IMG/VR virus record: IMGVR_UViG_3300009506_000016 | Span: 1 to 64,000 of that record | From: a virus | Length of the DNA: 64,000 bases | Reading direction: 5' to 3' (one strand) | Shown: piece by piece, positions 50,139-58,674 of the stretch | Layout: each line of letters starts with the position of its first letter | Position numbering within the stretch: position 1 is the stretch's first letter | Notes under the pieces: generated by a model | Seen by the model: the letters and a program-made list of their open reading frames with translations, nothing else | Databases searched by the model: none | What the model was told of the DNA's origin: nothing | Position numbers and translations under genes: made by a program

Positions 50139-51182
50139 TTACCTTGTTTTCAGAATACGATTCACGTCCTTGACACTAATTTCTAGTGCCTTGGCGATCA
50201 GTGGATTTGACTTGCCTTCATCTTTGAGTTCAAAGACTTTTGCGATGATACCGTTCTCGTCCTTTTCGGTGCTGTTTCCGTTACTTTCTTCCTCATCACT
50301 GTTGAGCGGTGGGATATCGTGTAAACGCATGATCATCTTTTGATCTTCTGTAAGCGTTCCGTCAAGAATTGATAACTCGTACTCATCAGGCATTTCATCA
50401 GAAGTAAGTGGCCGATTGCCAACCGGATCTTCCCAATAGCGTCTGATCTCTAACCAAGTGAAAGGTTTCATCTTGCGCGGCAAAACTGATACGATTTGGA
50501 TACCATGATCGGTAACTTTCTGCCGTGAAATTCGCTTGAGGATCAGGCCAATAGGTTCTGGACCGTCCGGGTTATGGCGGAGATAGGCACGCAACAAAGT
50601 TTTTTGCGCCAACGGTAGCTTGCAATCCGGGATCATTTTACCAGTACGTCTACCAGCGATGTTCTCTGGTTTGAGGTGGGTTGTGAGAATGATCAACTTA
50701 GCGGCCTTTTGCAACCGGTTTAGGATAGAGGCTTCATAATTAAATGATTCTTTCCATTCCTCAGCACCCTTGATATCACCTTTCGGTGACCACCTTGAGC
50801 GAAACTGAGTTGGGTTCATATTGACATACGGATGGAAAGTATTCTCGAACCGTGTCCACGTATCCCAAATAAGCACGTCAAACTTTGATCCACGTTCTTC
50901 TGACGCCACGATAAGCTCATCAATGATTTCAAGACATTTCTTATGGAAAGAAATTTCTTTGAGGCCCTCTCCTTCGGAGAATAAGTTTCGGTAGTACCCT
51001 AACTTGTGGCCCTGTTCGTTGATTTGTTCTACGGTCATCACACCTTTGATATCATCATCAATAAAGGCTGTGTTTTCAGGCATTGCCCCACTGCTGAAAG
51101 CAAACATGGTCTTTCCAGCATCGGGCTCGCCGGTCACATGGATTATTCCATGAAACAGAACAGGATTAAATACATCACTCAT
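50139..51182 (-). CDS. Sak4-like RecA-fold ATPase
   Basis: A 347-residue P-loop ATPase: Walker A GEPDAGKT (residues 18-25), a FIDDD strand, Walker-B-like VLIWDTWTRFENTF, and LIILTTHLKPEN, followed by a linker and a C-terminal helix-turn-helix (NPLIAKALEISVKDVNRIL). This matches phage Sak4/AAA recombination ATPases that assist single-strand annealing. Start at 51182 (MSDVFNP); the upstream extension is inside the previous gene. Sits between an HhH protein and a possible ssDNA-binding protein, a typical recombination set. Confidence 0.72.
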   Translation of the reverse strand: MSDVFNPVLFHGIIHVTGEPDAGKTMFAFSSGAMPENTAFIDDDIKGVMTVEQINEQGHKLGYYRNLFSEGEGLKEISFHKKCLEIIDELIVASEERGSKFDVLIWDTWTRFENTFHPYVNMNPTQFRSRWSPKGDIKGAEEWKESFNYEASILNRLQKAAKLIILTTHLKPENIAGRRTGKMIPDCKLPLAQKTLLRAYLRHNPDGPEPIGLILKRISRQKVTDHGIQIVSVLPRKMKPFTWLEIRRYWEDPVGNRPLTSDEMPDEYELSILDGTLTEDQKMIMRLHDIPPLNSDEEESNGNSTEKDENGIIAKVFELKDEGKSNPLIAKALEISVKDVNRILKTR

Positions 51183-51189
51183 ACCAATA

Positions 51190-51909
51190 TCATTCCTCTC
51201 TAATTCCAATATCGAGATTGAGGCCATCAGGCAACCCCAACCACTTCCGCGCTTCGGTTCTAACAAAGTGCCAGTTTTTATCCTTTGTTTTTTGAAGTTC
51301 TTCCCAATCTGTTAGAAACCAGAGAGCAGTTAACAGGTCATCACCAAGACCACGATCCTTGATCATCTGGCGAATCACTTTTGCGCCTTTGATACCGACA
51401 CCAGGAAATGTTGATAGTGTGAGTGTCCAATTCTTCTCAACCGTAAGTAGTGTGCGCGGGACAGTCGATGGAACAAGTATATCCACCGGTGTTTTCTTTG
51501 CGCAAATCTCCTTATCACGTTTTGAGAAATACAGTGATGACGGATTGCCATAGCTTGATAGACTTGTTCCGCCATGATCTACCCACGCATCTATCTTAAT
51601 AACCATATCCTCATAGGATCTGAGTTTATGATCATCAAGTACAATCAATACAGATTGCCAGGGATTAGATCCAAATTCTTGCATCTTGTGAAGATTGAAT
51701 AACAACACATCGACTGTTCCTTCGCTTACATCAGGAGCATGAATAACGCGGTACAAGATAGCGCCAGCATCTACATGCTTTTTGATCATTGCGTCAGTCA
51801 TCGGCGGGAATCCTTTTGGAGAGATAAGCACGTCAGCGCCACACCGCTTTTTTAATTCGGGTGACTCCTTACCGTCTGGAATGTTATCTTCCAGATCGTA
51901 GAATATCAT
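51190..51909 (-). CDS. Helix-hairpin-helix protein, possible nuclease
   Basis: A 239-residue protein. The first ~130 residues look like a Rossmann/nuclease-type fold (LISPKGFPPMTDAMIKKHVDAG, SVLIVLDDHKLR, with several acids), and residues ~165-185 form an HhH (LSTFPGVGIKGAKVIRQMI). The arrangement recalls phage ERCC4-like resolvases found beside Sak4, but the ERKxxxD signature is not evident, so I leave the activity open. AAGGAGAATCCTA precedes the ATG. Confidence 0.55.
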   Translation of the reverse strand: MIFYDLEDNIPDGKESPELKKRCGADVLISPKGFPPMTDAMIKKHVDAGAILYRVIHAPDVSEGTVDVLLFNLHKMQEFGSNPWQSVLIVLDDHKLRSYEDMVIKIDAWVDHGGTSLSSYGNPSSLYFSKRDKEICAKKTPVDILVPSTVPRTLLTVEKNWTLTLSTFPGVGIKGAKVIRQMIKDRGLGDDLLTALWFLTDWEELQKTKDKNWHFVRTEARKWLGLPDGLNLDIGIREE

Positions 51910-51922
51910 TAGGATTCTCCTT

Positions 51923-51951
51923 GAAGGGGAGACTATAACGGCCTCCCCTTC
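51923..51951 (-). other. Intercistronic hairpin
   Basis: 9-bp stem GAAGGGGAG/CTCCCCTTC, 11-base loop, ending just before the ribosome site of the 51909 gene. No U-tract on the leftward RNA. Confidence 0.55.
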
Positions 51952-51973
51952 TATTTATATATAGGGTTGAACG

Positions 51974-52780
51974 TTACGCGGTCTTTTCAATTTGTTTGAT
52001 AGTGGAAACGGGAAGTCCATAATCGGATGCAATCTTGGTGGATTTGGTTCCACGACCCAATTCTGCACGAATCTCTTTAATGGTACTGGCCCAAGTTTCA
52101 TCATCATAGCCTTCGGGCATGGGGATAGAAACTTCAACAGATTCAGCATCATCACTCTTTTCTTCAATGCCACAAAATTCAAGCGCGGCTTCCTTTGTGT
52201 CAAACAATTGCACAGGATACGCCACAAGCGGATACACGGTTTCCATTTGCGGATCTCCGTTGTCATCGAATAGAGTGTTTCCATCTGCATCGCGTTTTTC
52301 TTGCGTGCGTGGCTTACCGCCCTTATCTTCATCCCAGGTAACAGCGGACCAATATTTACCAAGTTTATTGATTTCCAATTCGCGCAACTTAGGCGCTATG
52401 ATCTTGGTATACATATCAGACGTTGGGAATAAGAAGAACCACCGGTCATTTTCCCATGAAACCTCACGGTTAAGTACCGTATCTTTGTACAAGCGGATCA
52501 TGAAAACGTTATAGGGGTTCTTTTCCAAGCCGTTAGCCACAACAAACTGATTAGCCTTAGCGCGTGCGGCCTTGATGCTTTCTTTGTTACCAATCGCATA
52601 GGGGAAGTAGGTTTCTTCCATTTCGAACCCATCGGCTTTCGTGGTAAACACTTTCCAAACGAATGCAATCTCAATCTGTAATACAGTACCACCGGAGCGC
52701 CCTTCCTTCTCGGCCTGTTCCATCTGTTCCCAAAAGTCCATAGTGGGTTCTTGGGAGTTATCCAATAAATCTTGACTCAT
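51974..52780 (-). CDS. Putative ssDNA-binding or recombination accessory protein, 268 aa
   Basis: First gene after a perfect consensus promoter, so strongly expressed. Acidic protein with a beta-rich core (VLQIEIAFVWKVFTT.., WFFLFPTSDMYTKIIAPKL, VYPLVAYPVQLFDTKEAALEF) and a C-terminal helix-turn-helix (KIASDYGLPVSTIKQIEK). Abundant, acidic and next to Sak4-like and HhH genes fits an ssDNA-binding role, but I see no OB-fold signature. Call is mainly context. Confidence 0.45.
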   Translation of the reverse strand: MSQDLLDNSQEPTMDFWEQMEQAEKEGRSGGTVLQIEIAFVWKVFTTKADGFEMEETYFPYAIGNKESIKAARAKANQFVVANGLEKNPYNVFMIRLYKDTVLNREVSWENDRWFFLFPTSDMYTKIIAPKLRELEINKLGKYWSAVTWDEDKGGKPRTQEKRDADGNTLFDDNGDPQMETVYPLVAYPVQLFDTKEAALEFCGIEEKSDDAESVEVSIPMPEGYDDETWASTIKEIRAELGRGTKSTKIASDYGLPVSTIKQIEKTA

Positions 52781-52828
52781 GTAAATCTCCTAAACAAACA
52801 GTAATGTGGATAAAAATTGACATATATA

Positions 52829-52857
52829 ATTATATGCCAATTCCTAAGCTATGTCAA
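52829..52857 (-). promoter_or_regulatory. Perfect consensus leftward promoter, TTGACA-N17-TATAAT
   Basis: -35 at 52852-52857, -10 at 52829-52834 on the minus strand. Both hexamers perfect. Confidence 0.88.
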
Positions 52858-52887
52858 TCGCCAATTATCTTGTACGAGATTAAAGCA

Positions 52888-52923
52888 AAAGAGGGAGAAA
52901 CGCATAAGCATCTCTCCCTCTTT
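52888..52923 (-). terminator. Intrinsic terminator of the 53821-52926 unit
   Basis: 11-bp stem AAAGAGGGAGA/TCTCCCTCTTT, followed by TGCTTT-type pyrimidines on the minus strand; 2 bases after the stop at 52926. Confidence 0.75.
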
Positions 52924-52925
52924 GG

Positions 52926-53333
52926 TTAATCATTCGTTTGAGTTGGTGGATTTTCTTCACCATCGATATGATCGCTATACAAGACGCACAGTAGTATGTC
53001 TTGTGGATCAAAGTATTCGGGCCATTTTAGTCTATCTGCAATTACAGCATTCTCATCAGGAATGACACCGGCTATTGAGATATCGTTTCCTTCTATGTTT
53101 AGGGCAATGAGAGGAAATAGTGGTGTGTTCTCATTTGCTCCTTTTTGTTTCCGTACTTCATCGGCAATAGCTTTGATGCTAACTGCAATTGGAGCGCCAC
53201 AGGATATTCTAACTGACCCCTTAAACTCTCTGCGCCATACACAACTTTCGCAGTTTGATTGATCAAAACCGTATTCGAGATATTGCTTGACGAGTTCAGA
53301 GTTCTTTGGTGCTGTTCCGTTATTTCCTGACAT
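52926..53333 (-). CDS. Hypothetical protein, 135 aa
   Basis: Soluble; residues ~26-46 contain three cysteines (SNCESCVWRR, RISCGAP) that could bind metal. Overlaps the membrane protein gene upstream by 14 bases. No family recognised. Confidence 0.6.
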   Translation of the reverse strand: MSGNNGTAPKNSELVKQYLEYGFDQSNCESCVWRREFKGSVRISCGAPIAVSIKAIADEVRKQKGANENTPLFPLIALNIEGNDISIAGVIPDENAVIADRLKWPEYFDPQDILLCVLYSDHIDGEENPPTQTND

Positions 53334-53607
53334 TGTTTTTCCTTATGTATTCCATTGTGCGCCTGTGTTTTATAGTCCTTATAGCAGAACCAACAAAAGC
53401 GGCACTAAAGCTACCAACAACGGCGAATATATAAATGAACACAGGAAACAATACGGCGATGATTGTAGGAAGTAGGACAAATCCCCACGACTTCCAATCC
53501 ATAAACTCAGTACCGAATATCTTTGCAGATAAGAAGATGGCCTGAACAACGAGCCACACAACAAAAACCTGACCCATGCAAGATTGTGATTTTTGGTTGT
53601 TACCCAT
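53320..53607 (-). CDS. Membrane protein, 95 aa
   Basis: Two long hydrophobic segments (FVVWLVVQAIFLSAKIF and VLLPTIIAVLFPVFIYIFAVVGSF) and a basic C-terminus (RTIKHRRTMEYIRKNNVRK) that should face the cytoplasm. Overlaps both neighbours. Unknown role. Confidence 0.6.
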   Translation of the reverse strand: MGNNQKSQSCMGQVFVVWLVVQAIFLSAKIFGTEFMDWKSWGFVLLPTIIAVLFPVFIYIFAVVGSFSAAFVGSAIRTIKHRRTMEYIRKNNVRK

Positions 53608-53821
53608 CTGGTTTTATCTCCATGCTTAGTAGGCTTTCTTTTCCAGCCTCATCAGACACAACTCCGTAGAGCATGATAATCGGATCATCGTGGTATCTGG
53701 TAATGTTAAGATCGAGATCTTGATTAAGTTGAATCCACTCATTGTGCCCAACTTTAAAATCATCAAGATCAATTGTTTCAAGCGTAGATTTTGCAAGTTG
53801 AATTGCCTCTTGTGTTGTCAT
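53600..53821 (-). CDS. Hypothetical protein, 73 aa
   Basis: Small soluble protein (MTTQEAIQLAKSTLETI..) with helical start and beta end. AAGGAGAAAC before the ATG. First gene of a three-gene unit that ends at the 52888 terminator. Confidence 0.55.
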   Translation of the reverse strand: MTTQEAIQLAKSTLETIDLDDFKVGHNEWIQLNQDLDLNITRYHDDPIIMLYGVVSDEAGKESLLSMEIKPDG

Positions 53822-54111
53822 GTTTCTCCTTAAAAAAAGAGATCAAGTTCTACGGTTGCTTAAGCCTATGAACTTCCTCATGAGCGTTACCTAGGGATAC
53901 TCAAGATTGAAACAGTCTCTGACGGTGGCAAGAACGCATACTTATGAAATCGACCACCACCCTGTAAAGATGGGTAATCAGAATCTTTGGTAGATATAGA
54001 TCAGGGTGGTTTGAGTAAAACATATACGTTCTCTATCCTGTTTCCGCCGGTCAACAAAGAAAATATAGGGGTTCATAAAACGCCCGTTCTCGTTCGAGCG
54101 TAATATGCAAG
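53822..54111 (-). other. Intergenic region with a large structured leader
   Basis: 290 bases with no convincing gene. On the leftward strand a 9-bp helix ACCACCCTG/CAGGGTGGT (54002-54010 with 53956-53964) encloses a second hairpin AAAGAT/ATCTTT (53983-53988 with 53966-53971). About 130 further bases lie before the start at 53821. I found no clear promoter. The terminator of the upstream gene is at its right end. Could be a structured leader of the three-gene unit or a small RNA. Confidence 0.45.
54077..54101 (-). terminator. Intrinsic terminator after the 54112-54339 gene
   Basis: 7-bp stem ACGCTCG/CGGGCGT (one G-U pair), loop of 8, followed on the minus strand by TTTAT. Confidence 0.65.
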
Positions 54112-54339
54112 TTAGGGTTTGACGAAGCGAATTCGGTTATCGTTCATAGCCATTCCGAGACAGGCCAGCAACTCAAGGGTTGCGTCAAGGCCAAAGCGTA
54201 TATTCGGATGCTTTGCCTTGATGTTATCTCGTAACTGTCCGGCGATGCGCATTATGTTTTCTTGTTCTTCTTCGCTTAGGTCGCCGAACGCTTTGCGAAT
54301 AACCTCAGTCATTTCGTCAGAGGACAATGTGTTTACCAT
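54112..54339 (-). CDS. Small helical protein, 75 aa, likely leaderless mRNA
   Basis: MVNTLSSDEMTEVIRKAFGDLSEEEQENI..; all-helical, acidic. The promoter's -10 box ends only 8 bases before the ATG, so the transcript should start at or within 1-3 bases of the start codon with no ribosome site. Monocistronic between promoter and terminator. No family recognised. Confidence 0.65.
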   Translation of the reverse strand: MVNTLSSDEMTEVIRKAFGDLSEEEQENIMRIAGQLRDNIKAKHPNIRFGLDATLELLACLGMAMNDNRIRFVKP

Positions 54340-54347
54340 GTTGATTC

Positions 54348-54375
54348 ATTATAGCATGATAAACACATTTGTCAA
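54348..54375 (-). promoter_or_regulatory. Consensus leftward promoter, TTGACA-N16-TATAAT
   Basis: -35 at 54370-54375, -10 at 54348-54353 on the minus strand, both perfect, spacer 16 bp. Expected start near 54341. Confidence 0.82.
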
Positions 54376-54439
54376 CAATGAGTTTTCTTATTTATACACT
54401 TTCGGTTTGTTACTTATTGAGTTGATCATTTCAGTCTCT

Positions 54440-55378
54440 TTATTCAGATTGTAGCTCTAGTTTGTTCACAAACTCTTTTGCCAGTTTGCGCACTTTTAAA
54501 AAGTCGCGTGACCTACGCCATTCATAAGCAAGATCATCGCAACCAACACACGAGTCGCTTTTAGATCTTACATTGAAGAAAAACCACTTGTTAAGCAGTA
54601 ATAATACAAGTGGATTATCGTTGATAGATCCAAACGGAAGATTGCTTCCAAAACAACATCCATCCGATGACTTTCCATTTGGAAGAATTGAAATAGTGTT
54701 CCGATAATAGCAAGCATTTCGAAGTCCAGCATCTCTAACACCGATTCCGTTCTTAAAAGCGCGGCCAACGTTATTTGTTCCTCTATCTTCCCAACTTTTC
54801 TCTACATAAAAACGATTTTCTTTCACAGCATCTCTAAGGTTGTATGGTTCCTCATCATACTCGCTGTATATTCCTGCATCGTAGAGGCCAAATCCTTCTT
54901 CTCCGAAGTAATCATCAAACATAAATTCAACTTTGTTCTTTCTGAATTCAGAATGATAATTATCGTTTGATACTCTTATTGACAAAGCCTCATCACCAAA
55001 GTGGTAGCCAATAATGTCAAGAAACTTTCGCAACGCTTTGGGTTTTTCAAGCCACCATCCATTTGTTGTCATCTCTATTTTATATTCATCAGAGTATCCC
55101 ATTATAAAATCAAATGCACGCTCAAATTTATACAATGGCAATGTTGGCTCGCCGCCAATCAGGTTTATTTCCGGCCTGAGATTATATAATTCAAGTATCC
55201 TACACCATCCAATCACCTTTCGCATGATCTCCATGCTCATATACTTACCGGATTTGTGCGGACCACAAAAATACATACAGTGATCACACTGGAAATTACA
55301 TTTTTCTGTAAGTAACAGAGATAAAGTAACTTCATTATCTATAGCTTCTTCGTAAATAGCACTAAATGTTGTACTCAT
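54440..55378 (-). CDS. Radical SAM protein with SPASM-like C-terminal cysteines
   Basis: A 312-residue protein. Start at 55378 with a perfect AAGGAGG 6 bases upstream. Radical SAM cluster C27-x3-C31-x2-C34 (TEKCNFQCDHC), a GGEPTLP motif near residue 88, and a C-terminal Cys set (ACYYRNT, GCCFGS, CVGCDDL) typical of SPASM auxiliary clusters. Such enzymes modify peptides or tailor cofactors; no peptide substrate gene is evident nearby. Own transcription unit after a terminator. Confidence 0.82.
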   Translation of the reverse strand: MSTTFSAIYEEAIDNEVTLSLLLTEKCNFQCDHCMYFCGPHKSGKYMSMEIMRKVIGWCRILELYNLRPEINLIGGEPTLPLYKFERAFDFIMGYSDEYKIEMTTNGWWLEKPKALRKFLDIIGYHFGDEALSIRVSNDNYHSEFRKNKVEFMFDDYFGEEGFGLYDAGIYSEYDEEPYNLRDAVKENRFYVEKSWEDRGTNNVGRAFKNGIGVRDAGLRNACYYRNTISILPNGKSSDGCCFGSNLPFGSINDNPLVLLLLNKWFFFNVRSKSDSCVGCDDLAYEWRRSRDFLKVRKLAKEFVNKLELQSE

Positions 55379-55401
55379 GATATGCCTCCTTATTAAAATG
55401 A

Positions 55402-55430
55402 AAAACGGCACATGAAAGTGTGCCGTTTTT
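55402..55430 (-). terminator. Intrinsic terminator, bidirectional
   Basis: 11-bp stem AAAACGGCACA/TGTGCCGTTTT with a 6-base loop and T-runs on both sides; ends the operon at 55438. Confidence 0.9.
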
Positions 55431-55437
55431 CATTATG

Positions 55438-55767
55438 CTATCCTAAAGCCAATAGTTTTTTATGAGTATCAGGGTTGTTTTCATCTTCTTCGAAGTCGAT
55501 TACTGACCTGAATATCATTTTTCCGAGCGTAGATACGGAGAAAAGGCTTTCTTCGGTTGTGTAAACCCAAAGTTTTGGACTTACAATAACAAGTTTTTCG
55601 GGTTTGCAATGTCTTAGAGCGGTTTCTTTTGCATCTTTTAGACTGATTGCTATAACCGTTATATGTCGATACTGGTTTACAATAAATGTTCCGTTATGAT
55701 ATACAGATGTCTTTATGGAAAACTTGTAACCAATGTAAGGATCAATGTAATTAATGTAATTGTCCAT
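55438..55767 (-). CDS. Hypothetical protein, 109 aa
   Basis: Start at 55767 (MDNYINYIDPYIG) with GAGG 6 bases upstream. A SIKTSVYHNGTFIVNQYRHITVIAISLKDAKETAL pattern suggests a small alpha/beta domain similar to short phage proteins that adapt to antisense or nucleotide signals, but I cannot name it. Overlaps the membrane gene upstream by a few bases apart from the stop. Confidence 0.55.
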   Translation of the reverse strand: MDNYINYIDPYIGYKFSIKTSVYHNGTFIVNQYRHITVIAISLKDAKETALRHCKPEKLVIVSPKLWVYTTEESLFSVSTLGKMIFRSVIDFEEDENNPDTHKKLLALG

Positions 55768-55768
55768 A

Positions 55769-55948
55769 TCAGTCCTCATCGGCCCACAAGATAAGCCACC
55801 AACAAAGCTGTTGGCTCGCCATTCCAATAAGCACATTAACTATTCGTGGAACGCTTGGAAAGAAATACAGTCTTAAGCACACAATCACGATAGAAAGTGG
55901 CAAAGACAAAAACATAGAGATTACAAATTGCTTAATCCACTTCTTCAC
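55769..55948 (-). CDS. Small membrane protein, 59 aa, GTG start
   Basis: GTG 55948 has AAGGAG 6 bases upstream and follows the UvrD-like gene by 10 bases; the longer ATG frame lies inside that gene. Two hydrophobic segments (SMFLSLPLSIVIVCLRLYF and VLIGMASQQLCWWLILW). Unknown role. Confidence 0.6.
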   Translation of the reverse strand: MKKWIKQFVISMFLSLPLSIVIVCLRLYFFPSVPRIVNVLIGMASQQLCWWLILWADED

Positions 55949-55958
55949 AGTATTCTCC

Positions 55959-58673
55959 TTAGTTAAATGTGAACCCAAGTTCCTCAACAAATGGCGACCA
56001 GGGACATTCTTGGTTGAGCCACTCTGCCGATTCTACAAGGATCAGCTTGTGCATTGCTCTGGTAGCACCAACATAGGCAAGATTTCTTTCATCTTCGATG
56101 CTGTTTGGGATACCGGTTGGTAATTGACCCTTCTTTCGTTTCGGTGGGACAATCGGAAGTCTTGTCATATTAAGAATGACGTTTGGCTTTTCTAGTCCCT
56201 TATATTTATGGATCGTTGATACCTCAACGACCTCATCTGAATTCTCCGATACTTGAGCAAGACTATCAAGATCGGTGAGGAACTGCTCTACAGTCATGGT
56301 TGTTTTGATAATCTGGCGCAACACATCGAAATCTTCTGCTTTTGATTCTTCACCAGGATCATCAGCGTCCGAGTATCCCTCCTCATGAGCAAGCCAGGGC
56401 ATAACCGATTCGGATAGAATGACGTTCATACAAGCCAGCGCGTCTTGACTGAATTGGCTAATGCGATTCACGAAATAAACAAGGTCGCCAGCACCTTTGG
56501 ATGCAAGAGTTGGATGATGACCTTTATTAGTTTCAAACTGTTGTGCCTCAATTCCTCTCCATGATCCAGCGGCGGCTACGCTTTGAGCGCCATAATAGCG
56601 CACCGTACTCATGTCCACGTTCTCGCGGACCACTACCGGACACCCGCAATCAACCCAAGGCTTCGTATTGGAGCATCCTTCAATATGTCGGCGGCGAGTC
56701 ATAGGCGCTACAAAGTGGTCACTGGCAACATTCGCCACTTCTCTCAGAATATCAAGATCATCGCGTGCGCCCTGATAATTGATTGCCAGCCGCATGTAAG
56801 CCAGCACCTTGCGAATGTGAGATGCGCCAAACAACAATCCGCCATTCAAGTTTATAGCCGGTATCCCTTGCTTTATAAGCTCTGTATGGATAGCGGCACA
56901 CTCAGCGCGTGTTCTGCTGAGTATAGCCCAATCGCCAAACTCCTTACTTTCAAGTAGCTTCTCGGCCACAAAGAGATTAAGTTCATCGAAAGTATCGAAA
57001 GACACATAATCGATTGGCTGTCCTCTCTCAGATCCTGGGCGCGGTAGCGCATCCTCAACCTTGATTTCTCCGGTATAGTTATGGCGAATGAGTTTATTGG
57101 TTGCATCGATGATCACTTGATCTGAACGGTAATTGATAGGCATCCCGAAAGTTTTTGTATCTTTCCAGTGTTTCTGAAACTCAACTTCCATAATTTCAGG
57201 TTTCGCGCCTTTGAACCTATAGATGCTCTGCCGAGTATCACCGATTGCAGTGATGTTCTTCTTTTTCTCAATGATTGAGAATAAGATTTCAGCCTGAATG
57301 AAATCGGTATCTTGAAACTCGTCAACCACAACGAAATCAAACTTTGACATCAGGTTATCGAGAAATGAGCGATCAGTCCGAATTCGTTTTAGCAACTCGG
57401 TCTGCATCATTGTAAAGCTAACAAGGTTATGGGCCTTACAGTATTGAAGATAGCGAAAGTAGATATCCGAAAGCCACTGTGGGGCATCGTAAGGAACATC
57501 GCTGTACCTCGCTAACCTGCTTTCGAACCACACTTTAGAGTTCCTGGTATCGACCATGTTTTCTACCGCAAGGTCAATCCACCATTGGATATTCTTCGGA
57601 CTTTCTTGCCATCCAAATTCATCAAGCGAATCATTGATAATCTGCTTGACTTGGAACCAATGAGGCGATGTGTTACTAAGCACATTCACTTTTACGCCAC
57701 TGGCCTTGAGTAGTCTGAGGCTCATAGCATGAATAGTGCATACCCAATCCACGAGAAACATGCGAATAGGGTCTGCCTCAACCCAATCGCGGTTAAGTTG
57801 TACTTCGGCAAATGGATCATCCTCTTGTTGTGTTCCGGCGTTTGGATCTGCAAAGAAAGCAAGTTCAGCATCCGTTATATCTGCCCATAAAGCCTTGGCA
57901 ATACGAATGCGCATCTCTGCGGCGGCCTTGCGTGTGAACGTAACGGCGAGAATACGGGATGGATCAATACCATTAAGAATCATATTGATTATCATGTCAA
58001 CCATCGTGGTAGTCTTTCCGCTCCCGGCTGACGCGGTAACTTTACTTGCACCGTATCCCAGGTTGTTTACGACTGCAAGTTGTTTGTCATTAAGGCGATT
58101 GAAATCTGGTGGCCTTACTTTGCTTCGATCAACAGGAACAAGAACAGGCGGAAGTGAACTAGACACTTTCGATTCTATCTTTCCATGTTTCTCTTGGTAT
58201 TCTCCGATTGCCATCTTTGCAGACGGATTGATAACTTTCCATCCATTATCATGAGAATATTTGCGGCACGATGCAAACAGCTTTCCAACGTGTTTGCTCT
58301 TTGGATTCTGTACAATGTTCACTCTGAGAAGTTTTCCACAAGTTGCGCACAGGTCCAATTGATCAAGAATGCCAACCATGTTTTCGATCTTCTCGTACAT
58401 TCGTGCTTTCCATCCTGGAGTACGAGTGACATAGTTGAGAAGTTTGGCCTTTTCACTGATCACAAAATCGCCATTGAGATCCATCAAAAGAATTCGAATG
58501 GAGTTCTCACCAGTGGAATCTGCTATTCCACTTGGGCCGATGCTGGAACGGATAATGAGCTTTGCATTTGTTAATGGTACTTCAAACACATGCTCTCCGC
58601 CCACGATTCCAACATCGATTGAGTCATCAGGCAACGCCTGTTTAAACTCGTCAAGTGTAAATCGTTCAATCAT
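55959..58673 (-). CDS. UvrD/Rep-like superfamily 1A helicase
   Basis: A 904-residue protein with all SF1A motifs: Walker A ASAGSGKTTT, VTFTRKAAAEM (Ia), VVDEFQDTDFIQ (II), GDTRQSIYRFKGA (III), TIHKYKGLEKPNVI (V) and YVGATRAMHKLIL (VI). A ~210-residue N-terminal extension has a possible zinc finger (CATCGK..CRKY). The C-terminal half lacks a nuclease GGDKD motif that I can see. It would unwind DNA 3' to 5' in replication or recombination. Start at 58673 with AAGGAGG 6 bases upstream. Confidence 0.9.
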   Translation of the reverse strand: MIERFTLDEFKQALPDDSIDVGIVGGEHVFEVPLTNAKLIIRSSIGPSGIADSTGENSIRILLMDLNGDFVISEKAKLLNYVTRTPGWKARMYEKIENMVGILDQLDLCATCGKLLRVNIVQNPKSKHVGKLFASCRKYSHDNGWKVINPSAKMAIGEYQEKHGKIESKVSSSLPPVLVPVDRSKVRPPDFNRLNDKQLAVVNNLGYGASKVTASAGSGKTTTMVDMIINMILNGIDPSRILAVTFTRKAAAEMRIRIAKALWADITDAELAFFADPNAGTQQEDDPFAEVQLNRDWVEADPIRMFLVDWVCTIHAMSLRLLKASGVKVNVLSNTSPHWFQVKQIINDSLDEFGWQESPKNIQWWIDLAVENMVDTRNSKVWFESRLARYSDVPYDAPQWLSDIYFRYLQYCKAHNLVSFTMMQTELLKRIRTDRSFLDNLMSKFDFVVVDEFQDTDFIQAEILFSIIEKKKNITAIGDTRQSIYRFKGAKPEIMEVEFQKHWKDTKTFGMPINYRSDQVIIDATNKLIRHNYTGEIKVEDALPRPGSERGQPIDYVSFDTFDELNLFVAEKLLESKEFGDWAILSRTRAECAAIHTELIKQGIPAINLNGGLLFGASHIRKVLAYMRLAINYQGARDDLDILREVANVASDHFVAPMTRRRHIEGCSNTKPWVDCGCPVVVRENVDMSTVRYYGAQSVAAAGSWRGIEAQQFETNKGHHPTLASKGAGDLVYFVNRISQFSQDALACMNVILSESVMPWLAHEEGYSDADDPGEESKAEDFDVLRQIIKTTMTVEQFLTDLDSLAQVSENSDEVVEVSTIHKYKGLEKPNVILNMTRLPIVPPKRKKGQLPTGIPNSIEDERNLAYVGATRAMHKLILVESAEWLNQECPWSPFVEELGFTFN

Positions 58674-58674
58674 C

